In this document: positions 22,008 to 33,469 of the stretch, in pieces
Position numbering within the stretch: position 1 is the stretch's first letter
Layout: each line of letters begins with the position of its first letter
From: Apostichopus japonicus
Lineage: Eukaryota; Echinodermata; Holothuroidea; Aspidochirotida; Stichopodidae
Direction: 5' to 3'
NCBI RefSeq assembly: GCF_037975245.1
Contig: NC_092572.1
Span: forward strand, 3,695,501 to 3,759,500
DNA length: 64,000 nt
Position numbers and translations under genes: made by a program
Notes under the pieces: model-generated
Databases searched by the model: none
The model's input: the letters and a program-made list of their open reading frames with translations, nothing else
What the model was told of the DNA's origin: nothing

Positions 22008-23300
22008 GGAAATAACCCCTTGGCCTGCATCAATTGTGTCGACGATTATACGACTAAGAAAGAATACCGTGTTCTAAATCGGGATAAGAAACAATTGAAA
22101 CAATTTCGCTCGTTCAACTTCTTTATTTTGCAAATGCTGTTACATACTCTACTGTCCTATCACATCATGCTTGAAGCACTATTACTACTAGTACGAACAG
22201 TTTCTCATATTTACTTGATAAAAATATGATATCCATCATGCCCATTCTGTCATTACAAGTGTTTTGAAACCTAACACGAAAAGTAACAGTGTGTACAAGA
22301 TGTCTCAACTTCTGATCTCTAAGACCTAAAGGAAATGAATAGGAATTAATACAAATGAAATCGAATATTATATAGCTGCGCATTAGTGTAATTATCCTAT
22401 TGTTTTTTTCAGTGTCCTTTTTGTAATGTTCATTCTTGTATATAGGTGTTAACATTGCTAGTGCAATCAAATGTGATGCTTGGCTTCTGGAAAGCTAAAA
22501 AGCGACATCACATTCTATTTTATGTTATATATTTTTGATATGTTTAGCTTTCGTTTTTTTTTTCCTTTCCCATGCAAAAAATGTACGTTACCTAAAGAAA
22601 ACAGAAAGCACGTATATATCATTTGTATATATAGAGAAAATGCACTTGACTCTGATAATTCTTATTATTTTTTTGTTACTCGCTGGAAATAACTATGAGA
22701 ATTAATGAATGAAATGAAATGAAAATATTCAAAGGAACTGTTTGTGTTTGTTCATGAAATCATTTTCAGAACACCATCATTTTCAGATAAACCATTTTTG
22801 ATAAATGTAATTATTACAAATCGATTGCGTGAAATGTTTATGAGTGTTGGAATGTTAAGATATATTTCAAAGCATGTATTGTCATGATTGAGACCATTGT
22901 GAATACTTTCCGTGCTATTATTTCTAGTTTGTGACTAATGAGAGTACCAACACAATCTCTGCTATAAATGTAAACACTTTGGTCTCCTGTATTGTCTATA
23001 GCATATTATATTTTATTGTATTAGCTATGATCTCACTTTCTTAAACTATAATTGCTTCTATTTTATATTGATATTTCCTCCTAAGAACAAAAGTGCAGAA
23101 GCAACATCACATTTACGACCTACAGCACTGCAAAACTGTATATATTGAGAATTCTCGTTGACCACAGTTTTAGGTATATTCATATATTAGTTTTATAGGG
23201 GGTAGTCTCCAGCAGAGTGTAACCGCATGTCACGATGACCCAAATAAGATTATGGAAATGCCTAATTTTTAGCTCTTTACTTCTCATCTCTGAATTTCTG
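22008..23300. other. Gene C 3' flank
   Basis: Starts with the fossil end of the tail exon (to about 22075), then the shared 3' flank of the receptor unit up to about 23290. No other gene seen. Confidence 0.5.
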
Positions 23301-23498
23301 TACACTGCGAAAAAAACTGAGGGAGAAATGTGTAAAAAATATTCAATTATGCCGAGTAAAATGCATTCCTGTTTAACCTAAAACACTCCGAGAACAGGAA
23401 GGCTCGACGATTCTCAGTAGCGCTAAAATAACTGAAAGAGCCAGGTGTGTTAACAACTAGTGAGTATGTTTCGCATCGCCACCGCGCCGTAAGCATTC

Positions 23499-23545
23499 AC
23501 CATCGTCGTCATCGTCATCGCCATCGTCATCGTCATCGTCGACGT
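23499..23545. repeat. Microsatellite (CATCGT)n
   Basis: Imperfect hexamer run, about 8 units. Confidence 0.85.
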
Positions 23546-23829
23546 CATTAGCAGCAGCATCATACACTGGTTCACAAATACGGGGGCCCCCAACGTTGTC
23601 TTGTATGGAAGTAACTTACAATAACATTTACAACCATATATACTAGGCTTAGCTTAAAGTTAGGCCTACATTGGGCTGTATAATTATAAGGTTGGCAGTG
23701 CTAGTGTACCTATTGTTGAGTGTATGACCGTACAAGTTTATTCGCGTATGTCATGGTGGGACCAAATATTGCACACTTAACGTTCCATACAACACTGTCA
23801 TTGCTAAGGATGACAAAGCACGTTTCTTT

Positions 23830-26000
23830 TCCATTTTTCTTCAGCTTTTAACGCATATGGCTGAATGGAAGCTCCTAGTCCCAGGATATGGTGCGGCAAA
23901 ATTCAATGCTCCCAACATCCATTGCGTAGATACAGTACTGGCATATGTCTGCCACAGATACAATTCGTACCACACAAGTACAGTTACTTCATACAACACA
24001 TCCGTGCAGTTCATGCATTAGAGTCGGGTTTTACCATTAGATGTGTGATTGGTGGTTGTGCGAAAGCCTATATTAAATTTTAATCTAACCTTATTCGTGA
24101 GCGTAGAGTGTTTATAAATGTATCAGAACAGCTTGGAGAATCAGATACTGCTGATGGAGAGGAAGATAAATTGGATAAAAACAGTTGTGATGTTTCAGCC
24201 CCACCAAATGAAACACCATATGATAGGCAAATTTGCATCCAGCATAGTTTAGGAATGATGATGTTAAAATGGCGCGAAATGTATCAAAAGCCAACATTCC
24301 GTCTAAGTGATTTACCGGTAGACGTTGAGTCATTTACGGCAGCAAATCAATCTGATCAGTTCAAGCAGTGCTTATAATTGACAATGTTCCTGGTTTAGAT
24401 TCACTTCTTAGCAGAAGTTATATCTTTCGCTTGTATTTGACAGTATGAAGACTATTCAGTTTTGTAGAGCGGGCATAACATATCTGTCTCTTCAAAGACG
24501 ACTTCGAAATATGTCAATCAATAGCACCCTTGAGGGAAAATCAAAAACGACTTATTTTGTAACATCTGGTTTGATTTCCATTCAAGAATTTGATCAGAGA
24601 TTGAATTTCTTTGGGGTTTATAGGTAATTACAAGGCTGTCAAACATGTACCAGTAAACATGGAATACTGGCAACATAGTCATCAAACAGACAGCCATGCA
24701 GATGTATTGTGTTATGAGAGATTCGCTGTTGATATTGGGTGATATTATCCCAGAGGGTGATAGCCACTGGTAGTTGTTACTTTATCTGGCATCTGTTGTT
24801 GAACTTGTGTTTGCTTCACCTCACAATAAGTCATCAATGTCCTATATACCTTCAGGGTCTCATTCGTGACTTCTTAGAACTTTATTTGGATCTCTTTAAG
24901 GATGAAATAACTCAAAATATGCACTATTTCATCTACTAGTATGCCGATCAAATATCAAATTGTGGGCCTCTTGCATACTGCATTAGCTTGCGGTTTGAAT
25001 CCATGCAAAGTTATTTCAAAACCTTAGCAAGAAAGACCAAAAATATGACAAATCTCTCCTTGACATTGGCACAAAGACATCAGTTTATTCGGTGTTGTAT
25101 ACCACGTCTCCTTGTTTCTCTGTAAGCAGATAATGTAACTTCAACACAAGGAAAGGTTATTGACATCAGTAGTTTGAATTGTATGGTAAAAGAAGCAGTA
25201 TAAGTTGACTAAGGTCTTTGTGAACAAATGGTTTGCAGAGCTTTATCTGTGTCAGTAAATGGTGTTTTGTACAGTAAACAGTCAGTCATGGTGACTGGGC
25301 TTGAGCAGGGCTTTCTCCAGTTTGCCTTTCTCACTGGTTAATTTGTGAAATCAGGGAAAATTGATTTCTTATTAGGTGAGTTTTAAACTGTGTTTTATTC
25401 AGGCTTAGCTTACCAACATGCTATTAGCTCCTTTTAGGAGTAGTATCTCATTAATCCTCTGCAATTTTTTGTATGCGATGCTACAATTTTTTTGTTAGGG
25501 TACAGTCTAATATATGCGATGACACAAAATTATCTTTTTTTTTGTGTAAAAGTAAGTTGGCCTGACGTTTCGATCCTAGAGGATCTTCTCCAAAAGCTAA
25601 AATGGTATATTTGTGTAATCAGTGAATATATAACCCTGAAAAAATTAGCCTTTGAAGAAGATCCTGCTAGGATCGAAACGTCAGGCCAACTTACTTTTAC
25701 ACGTTCTCCTACACAGGCTCTCTAGTGGATAAGCAGTTTGTTGACAGCTTTATTTTGTCTTCTTTTTTTTGTCAGAGTTTCAATGACTAAACAGAAGTTT
25801 TACATTTGGCATACTTTCCTGTTTACCACGGGCAGTCTAAAACTGGAGAACAATTTGCCACTGCATTATAACTCTGTGGATCACGGCTTGACGTAACTGA
25901 TACCCTAATTTGTGAAGAGAGTGCTATTATGTTTGCACTTGATTGGCTTTATAACTTTTATTAATGAAGTATTAAGGAAATCCTGGCCTGTTCTTGTACA
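23830..26000 (+). pseudogene. Decayed multicopy C2H2-type/RFExxxxYFK family gene
   Basis: The + strand carries conserved pieces in shifting frames: a C2H2-like head (HIRAVHALESGFTIRC then GGCAKAY, about 24000-24070), HSLGMMMLKWREMY (about 24250), LNFFGVY then NYKAVKHVPVNMEYW (about 24600-24680), and RFESMQSYFKTLARKTKN followed by LSLTLAQRHQ (about 24990-25080). The order of these blocks matches a multicopy protein family I associate with fish and cnidarian genomes (from memory, function unknown). Stops and frameshifts throughout. A Penelope-like repeat pair is inserted at about 25500-25740; 25770-25990 recurs at about 52340-52620. Confidence 0.45.
25544..25702. repeat. Inverted pair of Penelope-like end repeats
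   Basis: Arms 25544-25600 and 25638-25702. Read outward, each has gaagatcct...aggatcgaaacgtc then aggccaacttacttttacac. The right arm continues with cacaggctctctagtgga, shared with 13410-13440. This would fold into a stem of about 55 bp. Confidence 0.7.
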
Positions 26001-27277
26001 CATTATCAACAATTGTGTTTAGTACATACAGTACATCATCAAAACAGGATTATGGGGTTTCCGGCAATAATTGTTTTATAATAGGAGTAAAAAATAGAGA
26101 AGAAATCATTAGTGTTTTTCAACACAGGCCTAGCACACCTGCCAACTGCATCATTAAACAAAAGGTCTATGATAAGGAGTGGGACGGATGGATAATTCAG
26201 GAAAAATGTCCAGAATCTTCCAGGAAGCCAAATCCTTCTCCAGGAATCAACCATGCCTGTTTTTAATGCATGCATCTGACAAAGCTTGCAACATAATTCC
26301 AGACAGGTTTTGTTATTTGATCACAAACTTATTCTTCTATCCTTGATAGCATAGCACTCACTTAATGAATTATGCAGTAAAAGCATACAAATAAATGATG
26401 TTGAGCATTCAAAGCATGTCCAAGAGTGAAAATCCCATCTTTCTATAATGATGCAGTTAAGAGAAAGTTAAACTTTTTACCAACTTAAGTCACTTCAGAG
26501 ATGACATCATTGCCTTGAAATTAAAATTCATTATTTTTCTAATATTGGAATAAAGCCATGGAAATTGAGAGCTTATGATCATAAAGATATGCCGTTATAA
26601 TTATTTTAGAATTTCAATACATCGACATATTCCATTCAGAAAGCATGTGGTATCCCTTAAGCTATGGCCATTACCCTTTGGTATCCCTAGAGAGAATATA
26701 CCATCGCCGCTTCTAAAGTTTTTTCATGGCGGCCTCTTTCCAACCGAAAAGCAGTGAATAAAGATTGTCCAGAACCTTTTTGACAAAACCTCAGCATATG
26801 TAAGGTGGGCATGTCTTTCAATATGGTAAATCACAGCTATGGTTTATTTAACCATGTTTAAAATGTGTTTAACCATGTTGTTAAATACATAAATGCATAA
26901 TACAAAATACATAATGGGTAAGGCACAAGTCATTTGGGTAATGAAACTTCAAAAATACTATTTTGTTTCTTCAAACATATTTTCTGTCTCATAAATTAAT
27001 ATTATTCACATCTGTAGGGTATTGAAACTCCATTCCCGTTTACTGGGCGAATATGCCCAAAAACCCTAACACTTTGAGAAATGTGTAGGCCTATCTTCCC
27101 AACCCTTCTAGCTATAAACTTGGTTTGAGTTAGGGGGATGTTGTTGATGTTTATTTCCAAAATGTTGGTTCAAACATCGTTTTGATCAAAAAGTGTTAAA
27201 ATTCTACATATTTACCTTTTATTTATTTTACTATCTCGACTTTGAAAAAGGACAACACATTCACAAACGTTCTACAA
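26000..27277. other. No recognisable gene
   Basis: AT-rich unique sequence. Short open frames (for example 25994-26266) show no family features. Confidence 0.4.
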
Positions 27278-27869
27278 CAGGGATTCCCTAACTGGGGTGC
27301 ATGAATCCCTCCCAGAGGGTTCGTGAGACGTTTCTGACAGTCAAAACTAGATAACGTTTTCTTGAACTAAAATCTGATATATCATATGATTTAGAAATCT
27401 ACAAAAGCCGTACCTATCGACGAACTCTTTCGCGTTCCATAAGCATATGTTGCTATAGAAGTACCTTACCGTGCATGTGATAAATAACTGAATTATAAAA
27501 CAGACACAGGCCGCATGACTTTGGTGAAGTTTGTGTACGCATGACAGTACGTCGTGAAGATAAAGAGACGAGAAAGTAACTGGAAGGTTGGCCAAAGTAT
27601 TTGTTATTATTTTGAAATTCCAGATGACCTCCATTTTGCCCGACACAAAGCACAGTTAGCATTAATCCATGCTTGAAAATTGTTGTTGAGTGACAACATG
27701 CAGTCGCTAGCCTGTTGTGACATGATAAACCAGTTCAATATTACATTATGAACTTGACCTTTTACGAAGCAGTGTTATGGGTATTATAGTAGGCCTATAA
27801 TAGTGACTCAGATCGTGTCTCGAAAACTTCGGGGTTCGTGGACAACTCTGACAGCCACAGGGAGCCCTA
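27278..27869. mobile_element. hAT-type non-autonomous element, longer copy
   Basis: Begins CAGGGATTCCCTAACTGGGG and ends near acagggagccct. It is closely related to 51074-51463, sharing gttcgtgagacgtttctga, cgcgttccata and gtgcatgtgataaataactg. The target duplication is unclear here (ttctacaa versus atacataa). It carries about 200 bp that the other copy lacks. Confidence 0.65.
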
Positions 27870-28440
27870 TACATAAAAAAACTATGCTGAATAGATCAGG
27901 GCAATAGAGAATTGGACATTTGAATTATCATTGCAATATTGCCAAGAGCCTGTCCAAAAACCGAAAAACAGTTGAAACACTTTTCACTGTTTTTATAAAT
28001 CATATCTCGTATAAATATGACATTTTGTACAGGCTTTCTTACAAAAGTAAAGCAATGAATATCACCATAGCGCCACCAAAATCGTTGTGAAAACGATTCG
28101 CACAATGCAGGTACGGTGCACGTGTAGTGTACATACGTGTATCGAATATATATTGCATATGTGCTGTGCTCATTCTCATGGTAGAAATTTTAGCCTCAAA
28201 TGATAGGAAATATTTTAGATAATACTATTTTATCATAAAATACACCAAAAACAAAATGTTTCGTACTGTTGGTAGTATGCAATCCAACTAAAATAAGCTA
28301 TTTGGGACATAATTTGCATAGCCTATTTGAATACATAATTAGCCAAAAAAGTATTGAAACTCATCAGATATGTGACAATGGTTACCCTTTCTATTGATAT
28401 AAAGTTACTTGCACAACAAATCCGTCTGAATTGATGTAAA
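27870..28440. other. No recognisable gene
   Basis: AT-rich sequence between the hAT-type element and the LINE. Nothing identifiable. Confidence 0.4.
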
Positions 28441-28454
28441 TTCGGCATAGTCTG

Positions 28455-29573
28455 ATGAAATGTATCGGCATAGTCTACAGACCACCTAATGGTTCTTTAG
28501 ATGAGTTTAATGTTAATCTGGAAAATATTTTCAATATCATTTCGAATAAAAACTGTAAAACCTACATAATGGGAGATTATAATATTGATTTAACGAATGC
28601 AATCAAATCAACTACGTTTTTAAATATTCTCTATTCGAACGGATTCATCCCTACAATAACTGTCCCAACTCGTATTAGTAGCATTACTACAAGCCTGATA
28701 GATAACATCATTACAAATGATGACTCTACGATTACTTCCGGGGTTCTCATCACTGATATAAGTGACCATTTTCCGATATTTTTAAAAGTGGTAGGGAAGA
28801 AAATCAGATCTAACAACACCATCTATAGACGTAATTACAATACTAACAACATAAAGCGGTTTACTTCTGAAATAAGGGACACATATTGGGATAATGTTTT
28901 AAACGAAAATGATGTCAATTCTGCTTATAATACCTTTTTTAATTATCTCAGTTCAACTTATAATAATTGTTTTCCTATTCGCCAAATCAACCATAAACAG
29001 CGTCGTAGAAAGAAACACCCATGGATTACGAATGGTATTTTGACTTTCATTAAAAGGAAGCACAAACTTCACAGATGTCAGTTAAAGTCTCCTACAGTTA
29101 TGTACAAGTCTATGTATACAACGTATCGTAATAAGCTTAATCAAGTAATCAGACTTTCGAAAAAGCTCTATTTTGACAATAAATTTAATGAGAGCAGAAA
29201 TAACACAAACCATACATGGCGTACTATTAATGAAATGTTGCACAATAACCGTAAAGAATCATCATATCCTGCTGTTTTCATAGATGGTGACCAAGAAACC
29301 AGTGATGAAAATATCATTGCGAATAACTTCAACAATTTCTATGTAAATCTTGGACCATCGCTTGCTAGTAAAATAAATAACAAAGGTAAATCACATAAAA
29401 CCATCTATAACAATAGTCATTCAATATTCAAATTCCCAGTCACTGAAGAAGAACTAATTAAAATTGCAACTTCCAACTTGAAACCCAATAAAGCAGCAGT
29501 TTATGATGATTTCAAACCTGGTATTATAAAAATGTTATTCCTTTTATTGCTAACCTTTGACCCATATATGTAA
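28455..29573 (+). pseudogene. LINE endonuclease end and linker
   Basis: Open for 372 codons. It starts at IVYRPPNGSLDEFN of the endonuclease, then GDYNIDL and the catalytic SDHFPIFL, then a basic linker (KQRRRKKHPWITNGIL), and finally the start of the RT region (TEEELIKIATSNLKPNKA). A frameshift near 29535 separates it from the RT frame. The first third of the endonuclease is missing. Confidence 0.85.
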
Positions 29574-30829
29574 TTTATCATTTAACACTGGCGTATTCCC
29601 AGATAAACTTAAAACGGCAAAGGTTATACCAATCTATAAAAAGGGAGATTTAAATGTATATGAGAATTATCGACCGATTTCATTGCTTTCCTGTTTTTCT
29701 AAAATCATAGAACGACTTATGTTCAATCGCATATATAATTTTCTTAACCAATATAATATTCTCTGTAAAGAACAGTACGGCTTTCGACCCGAACATTCTA
29801 CTGAACTGGCTTTGGCAGATGCACTTAACAGTTTACATACTAGTCTTAATAATGGCAAAAACTGCATTGGTGTATTCCTCGACCTCTCGAAGGCGTTTGA
29901 CACGATCGATCATACCATCCTTATCAATGAATTATTTTCATACGGCATTAGAGGAACTACTCTCAACTGGCTTGAAAGCTATATTTCGAACAGATAACAG
30001 TATACCTTGTATAAAAACTCTAGATCCGATCTTGCTAAAATTCGTTGCGGCGTTCCACAGGGTTCAGTCTTAGGTCCTTTGTTATTTATTCTATATATTA
30101 ACGATAATTGTCATGTCTCCAAACTAGCCAAAATCATTCTCTTTGCTGATGACACCAGTATTTTCTTCGAGAGCGACGACATAATCACATTATCTTCCAA
30201 CGTGTCAAATGAATTAAATAAATTCTGTAATTGGTTTTCAGCCAACAAATTATCACTAAATGTACAAAAAAGTAATTACATTGTCTTTAATACTCGTAAT
30301 ACACTTATTTGGAATAAAAAATATATGTATGGATGGGAAAATAATTAAGCAAGTTTATACTACTAAATTTTTTGGTGTAAATATTAATTGTTAACTTAGC
30401 TGGCGCAACCATATTTCAACCATTTGCAGTATAATTGCACGGAATGTTGGCATATTATCTAAGTTGAAATATTATCTATCGGAAAACATACTCAGAACAC
30501 TATACCAGACCCTGGTTGTCCCGCATCTCACTTATTGTTCCATTATTTGGTCTGGTACAAACAACACCAACCTTAACAATCTTATAATACTCCAAAAGGC
30601 AGCCATTCGCCACATAACACACTCAGCCCCACGTGAGCACACCAGTCCCCTATTTAAGAAACTCATCTTACTAAAATTGCACGATCTCATTAAAGTTAAG
30701 CTTGCATTATTTGCCTACAAGACATGGAATGGATTACTACCAGCTGCCTTTGACAATTTTTTAACCAGTAACAGAGATGTACATAATCATAACACGAGGC
30801 ATGCTAATCATGCCCACTATAATCTCTAA
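29557..30829 (+). pseudogene. LINE reverse transcriptase
   Basis: RT blocks in order: KVIPIYKKGD and YRPISLLSCFSKIIERLM, QYGFRPEHST, FLDLSKAFDTIDHTIL (first catalytic Asp), GVPQGSVLGPLLFILYIND, and LFADDTSIFF (catalytic ADD). An in-frame TAA at 29995-29997 and a frameshift near 30330 break it. The last part (30464-30829) has the C-terminal signature VVPHLTYCSIIWSGT followed by LQKAAIRHI. Inactive. Confidence 0.9.
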
Positions 30830-31859
30830 AATACCACCATTGGAACTTTAAGCCTACAAAACCGTGCAACAAAAACATGGAATCTTCTAATGAACGATTT
30901 AAAGAGTAAAAAGTCAGTCACATCCTTTAAGAAGTGGTTTTGTAAGGAAATAATAGCTAGTTACTGACTAAAACTAAATTATACCTGTATGTAAGTACTA
31001 TATATATATTGAACATTTAATTTGTACTTATATCTATGTATGTATTCTTACACATATATATATTTTGTTTTTTCTTTTCTTTTCTTTCTTCAGGGAGTCT
31101 TCCACATTGTTAAGCTTTTAATCTTTATGGAAGACTTCCCTCCACTTTGTACTTTTGTGGCAAACAAATAAATACGGTAAATACGGTAAATTGAGTCCAA
31201 GAAAAATCAATTTCTGCTGATACTAAACTAGGTTACGGAACATGTCCCTGTAACCTAGGTAAAGCAACAGTTTCCCCAAATTGCTGAAGTATCAGATACC
31301 AACCTTGTCTGCCATTACCAATTTACACGTTAACGCTTTTGAACAGGTGTTTAATTGTGCAATAGTTTAGGGGTTATAAGGTGTCACTGAATATTGTGAA
31401 AATGCTCCTTTCATTTGTATGTGTGATATAGTTTAATGAAATTTAGATAAATGATCTTTAAGCTAGCAACAACAAGGGAATTCAAAGAACATCAAGGAAT
31501 ATTTGAAGGTAATTTCTTAAACAGCACAAATAGGTTACATACTTTAATACAATAGTGCAATGAAATGTTGTCAAAGACTTACAAGTGAAAGGTATTCATT
31601 TTAGATCATGTAAGTTTGAATAGTCAACGTACTTCTTAGTTTGGCATGTTTAGTATCACTACATTGATTTAATAGAGCATCTGAGCTGTGTAATGCTCAT
31701 CTAGTTCTCTGTGAACTGACTCTATTTTTCAGAATAGATCATAGTAAAGTGTGGCAAAATATAATGCAGGTAATTAACCCACCTCTTTAATTCAATTCTT
31801 CAGGTATGCATTCGAAACCCATTATGATGAGGTGGCAAGGACCCTCGTTCAATGTTTTA

Positions 31860-31904
31860 CATGTCTCGGTTTCAGTGACATTCCTGCTGTGAAACCGAGA
31901 CATG
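31860..31904. other. Perfect 15-bp hairpin
   Basis: CATGTCTCGGTTTCA (31860-31874) pairs fully with TGAAACCGAGACATG (31890-31904) around a 15-nt loop. The paralogous site near 39325-39365 has a decayed version. Confidence 0.7.
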
Positions 31905-31909
31905 CATAT

Positions 31910-32005
31910 GCCATATGTATCGAAAATGTCCAAAACAATATAAGCATGTCGAAAAATAATATGAGAACATGCTTATATTATTTTGGATATTTTGAAACAT
32001 ATGGC
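31910..32005. ncRNA. Long pre-miRNA-like hairpin (candidate)
   Basis: Arms 31910-31949 and 31967-32005 pair over about 36 of 39 positions with one bulge and a 17-nt loop (cgaaaaataatatgaga). Size and shape resemble a microRNA precursor, but a tiny fold-back element would look the same. It is absent from the paralogous block at 39.37 kb. Confidence 0.35.
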
Positions 32006-32235
32006 GCAAAAGTTTTGACTACAAACTTTTATTCAATTAACACATGCTTTTGAAATATGGGGGCCGAGTTGTTCCTTTGTAGGGCCACAGGTGGGACTGG
32101 GGTTGAAGGCTCCCTGGTTAGAATTGGTAAGGCCCTGAAACTCATAGGGGCTTACTGTGTTGGTTTAATAAAATATATAGAATAGTTTGCATTTCTAAGA
32201 AAGTTATTACATAGATAAACATATCTTCTGCCCCA

Positions 32236-33465
32236 ATAATACCTATAATATGTAGTCTGCGTTGTAACGGGTATATGTAAAAGGCCATGTAGAACGGTAG
32301 TAACGTAAGAAGAAAAATATTGGCAACAAAAACAGTACTTTATATGCTATCATGACTTTCAAGCAAGCAATTGATGGTATTTATTTGTGAGATCAAGATC
32401 ATGATATTTAAGTCAAATGAAAGATGGATCAACATTATGCTTTGTAAATGAATAACATGTGGATCCGATGCCGAACCTCTGCAGTCCAATCTGCGTGTAT
32501 ATGTGTGTACCACGAGTCTGTGGACATGATATATCCAGGACTACTTGTTGGATTGATATCATACTAGATATATGTGGGTCGTGGGTAGTAGACAATACCT
32601 GTTGTTTTGGTGAATGCAACATGAATATCAATGAGTGTCATGAGTTGTCTTGTAATTGATGTAGATATATGACAGTATGCAGGTATTAATATACAATAGG
32701 GAATGATATTATCACATTAATTATTCATGAGTGGTAGCATTATTATCTAATTGTGTGTTGGATTTATATCATAATTGGTAGATCATCGGTACTGGATGAT
32801 CAATATTGATTCTAGCGCAGGTCCTATATATAGGAATAATGACCATGGCTTGCAGCCATTTCAATTTACAGTATTGTGATATAATTTGTCTCTGAATATG
32901 TATGACATAACTTAAGCCAGACTTTCTATAACATCCAGTTAATTGTAGGTTTAACATTTTGAGCATAACAGGTCAGTATAACCTCCAGTATATGGGAAGT
33001 TTGATATTCCTATATATCAGTTTGATGTTGCAAGAGATGAAAATGACAAAGAAAAATGAAAAGAAACTTCAAGAAATGATGACGTGAACTAATCACCATC
33101 GAAGAAAGTTCATCATTGAAGGGGAAATGATTTCAACAGAATTTAAGAACTCCTTCCCAGCTTTACTTGAAACAAATAAGGCAATTTGCTGTATCTTCTC
33201 TTATAAACCGTTTGGTAGTTTGGTTTTCGTGCCCAGGTTCTTTCCTGGGTGACTCTTTCTTAAAAAGTATCTACTCTTATAAACCTGAAATATAGGGAGG
33301 TCATAAGTCATCTGAGGGATTTTGAGTTATTTTTTGAAAACGGTAAGAATACTTCTTTTTTTATATACTGCTTGGATGTTGATTAAGATCTGGGACAATG
33401 ATTCGTGTGCATTGGACAATAATTTGTGTTTGCAAAAGGGAGGTCAAAGGTCATATAAAGGTCAT
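32236..33465. other. No recognisable gene
   Basis: AT-rich. The Cys-rich short frame at 32459-32659 has no supporting splice or paralogue evidence. Confidence 0.4.
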
Positions 33466-33469
33466 TTGG

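Larger units (their letters stand above)
28440..31190 (+). mobile_element. 5'-truncated non-LTR retrotransposon (Jockey/CR1/Rex-like)
   Basis: The copy begins inside the endonuclease and runs to a short-repeat 3' end, (aaatacggt)n at about 31167-31185, preceded by a hairpin (ggaagtcttcca-type arms, about 31095-31140). Domain order: apurinic endonuclease end, linker, reverse transcriptase, thumb/C-terminal region. The 5' truncation and the tandem microsatellite-like end suit target-primed insertion. The lineage is inferred from motif style, not from a search. Confidence 0.85.
31660..32235. repeat. Segmental duplication block 1, left copy
   Basis: Aligns with 39132-39680 by eye (for example gatcatagtaaagtg, acccattatgatgaggtggca, ggttgaaggctccctggttaga, ggggcttactgtgttggtttaataaaat). 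A cttcag/tttag acceptor-like site precedes YAFETHYDEVAR-type codons in both copies, open to 32053 here but broken in the other. This may be a fossil terminal exon; AATAAA follows. Confidence 0.7.

Noticed and set aside
27347-27662. Minus-strand frames within the hAT-type MITE
   Set aside because: No transposase motif, and the related copy at 51074 has this stretch deleted; not a gene.
32459-32659. Cys-rich 66-residue frame with NINECHELSCN resembling a calcium-binding EGF start
   Set aside because: No signal peptide, no splice sites or continuation, no paralogue support; likely chance.
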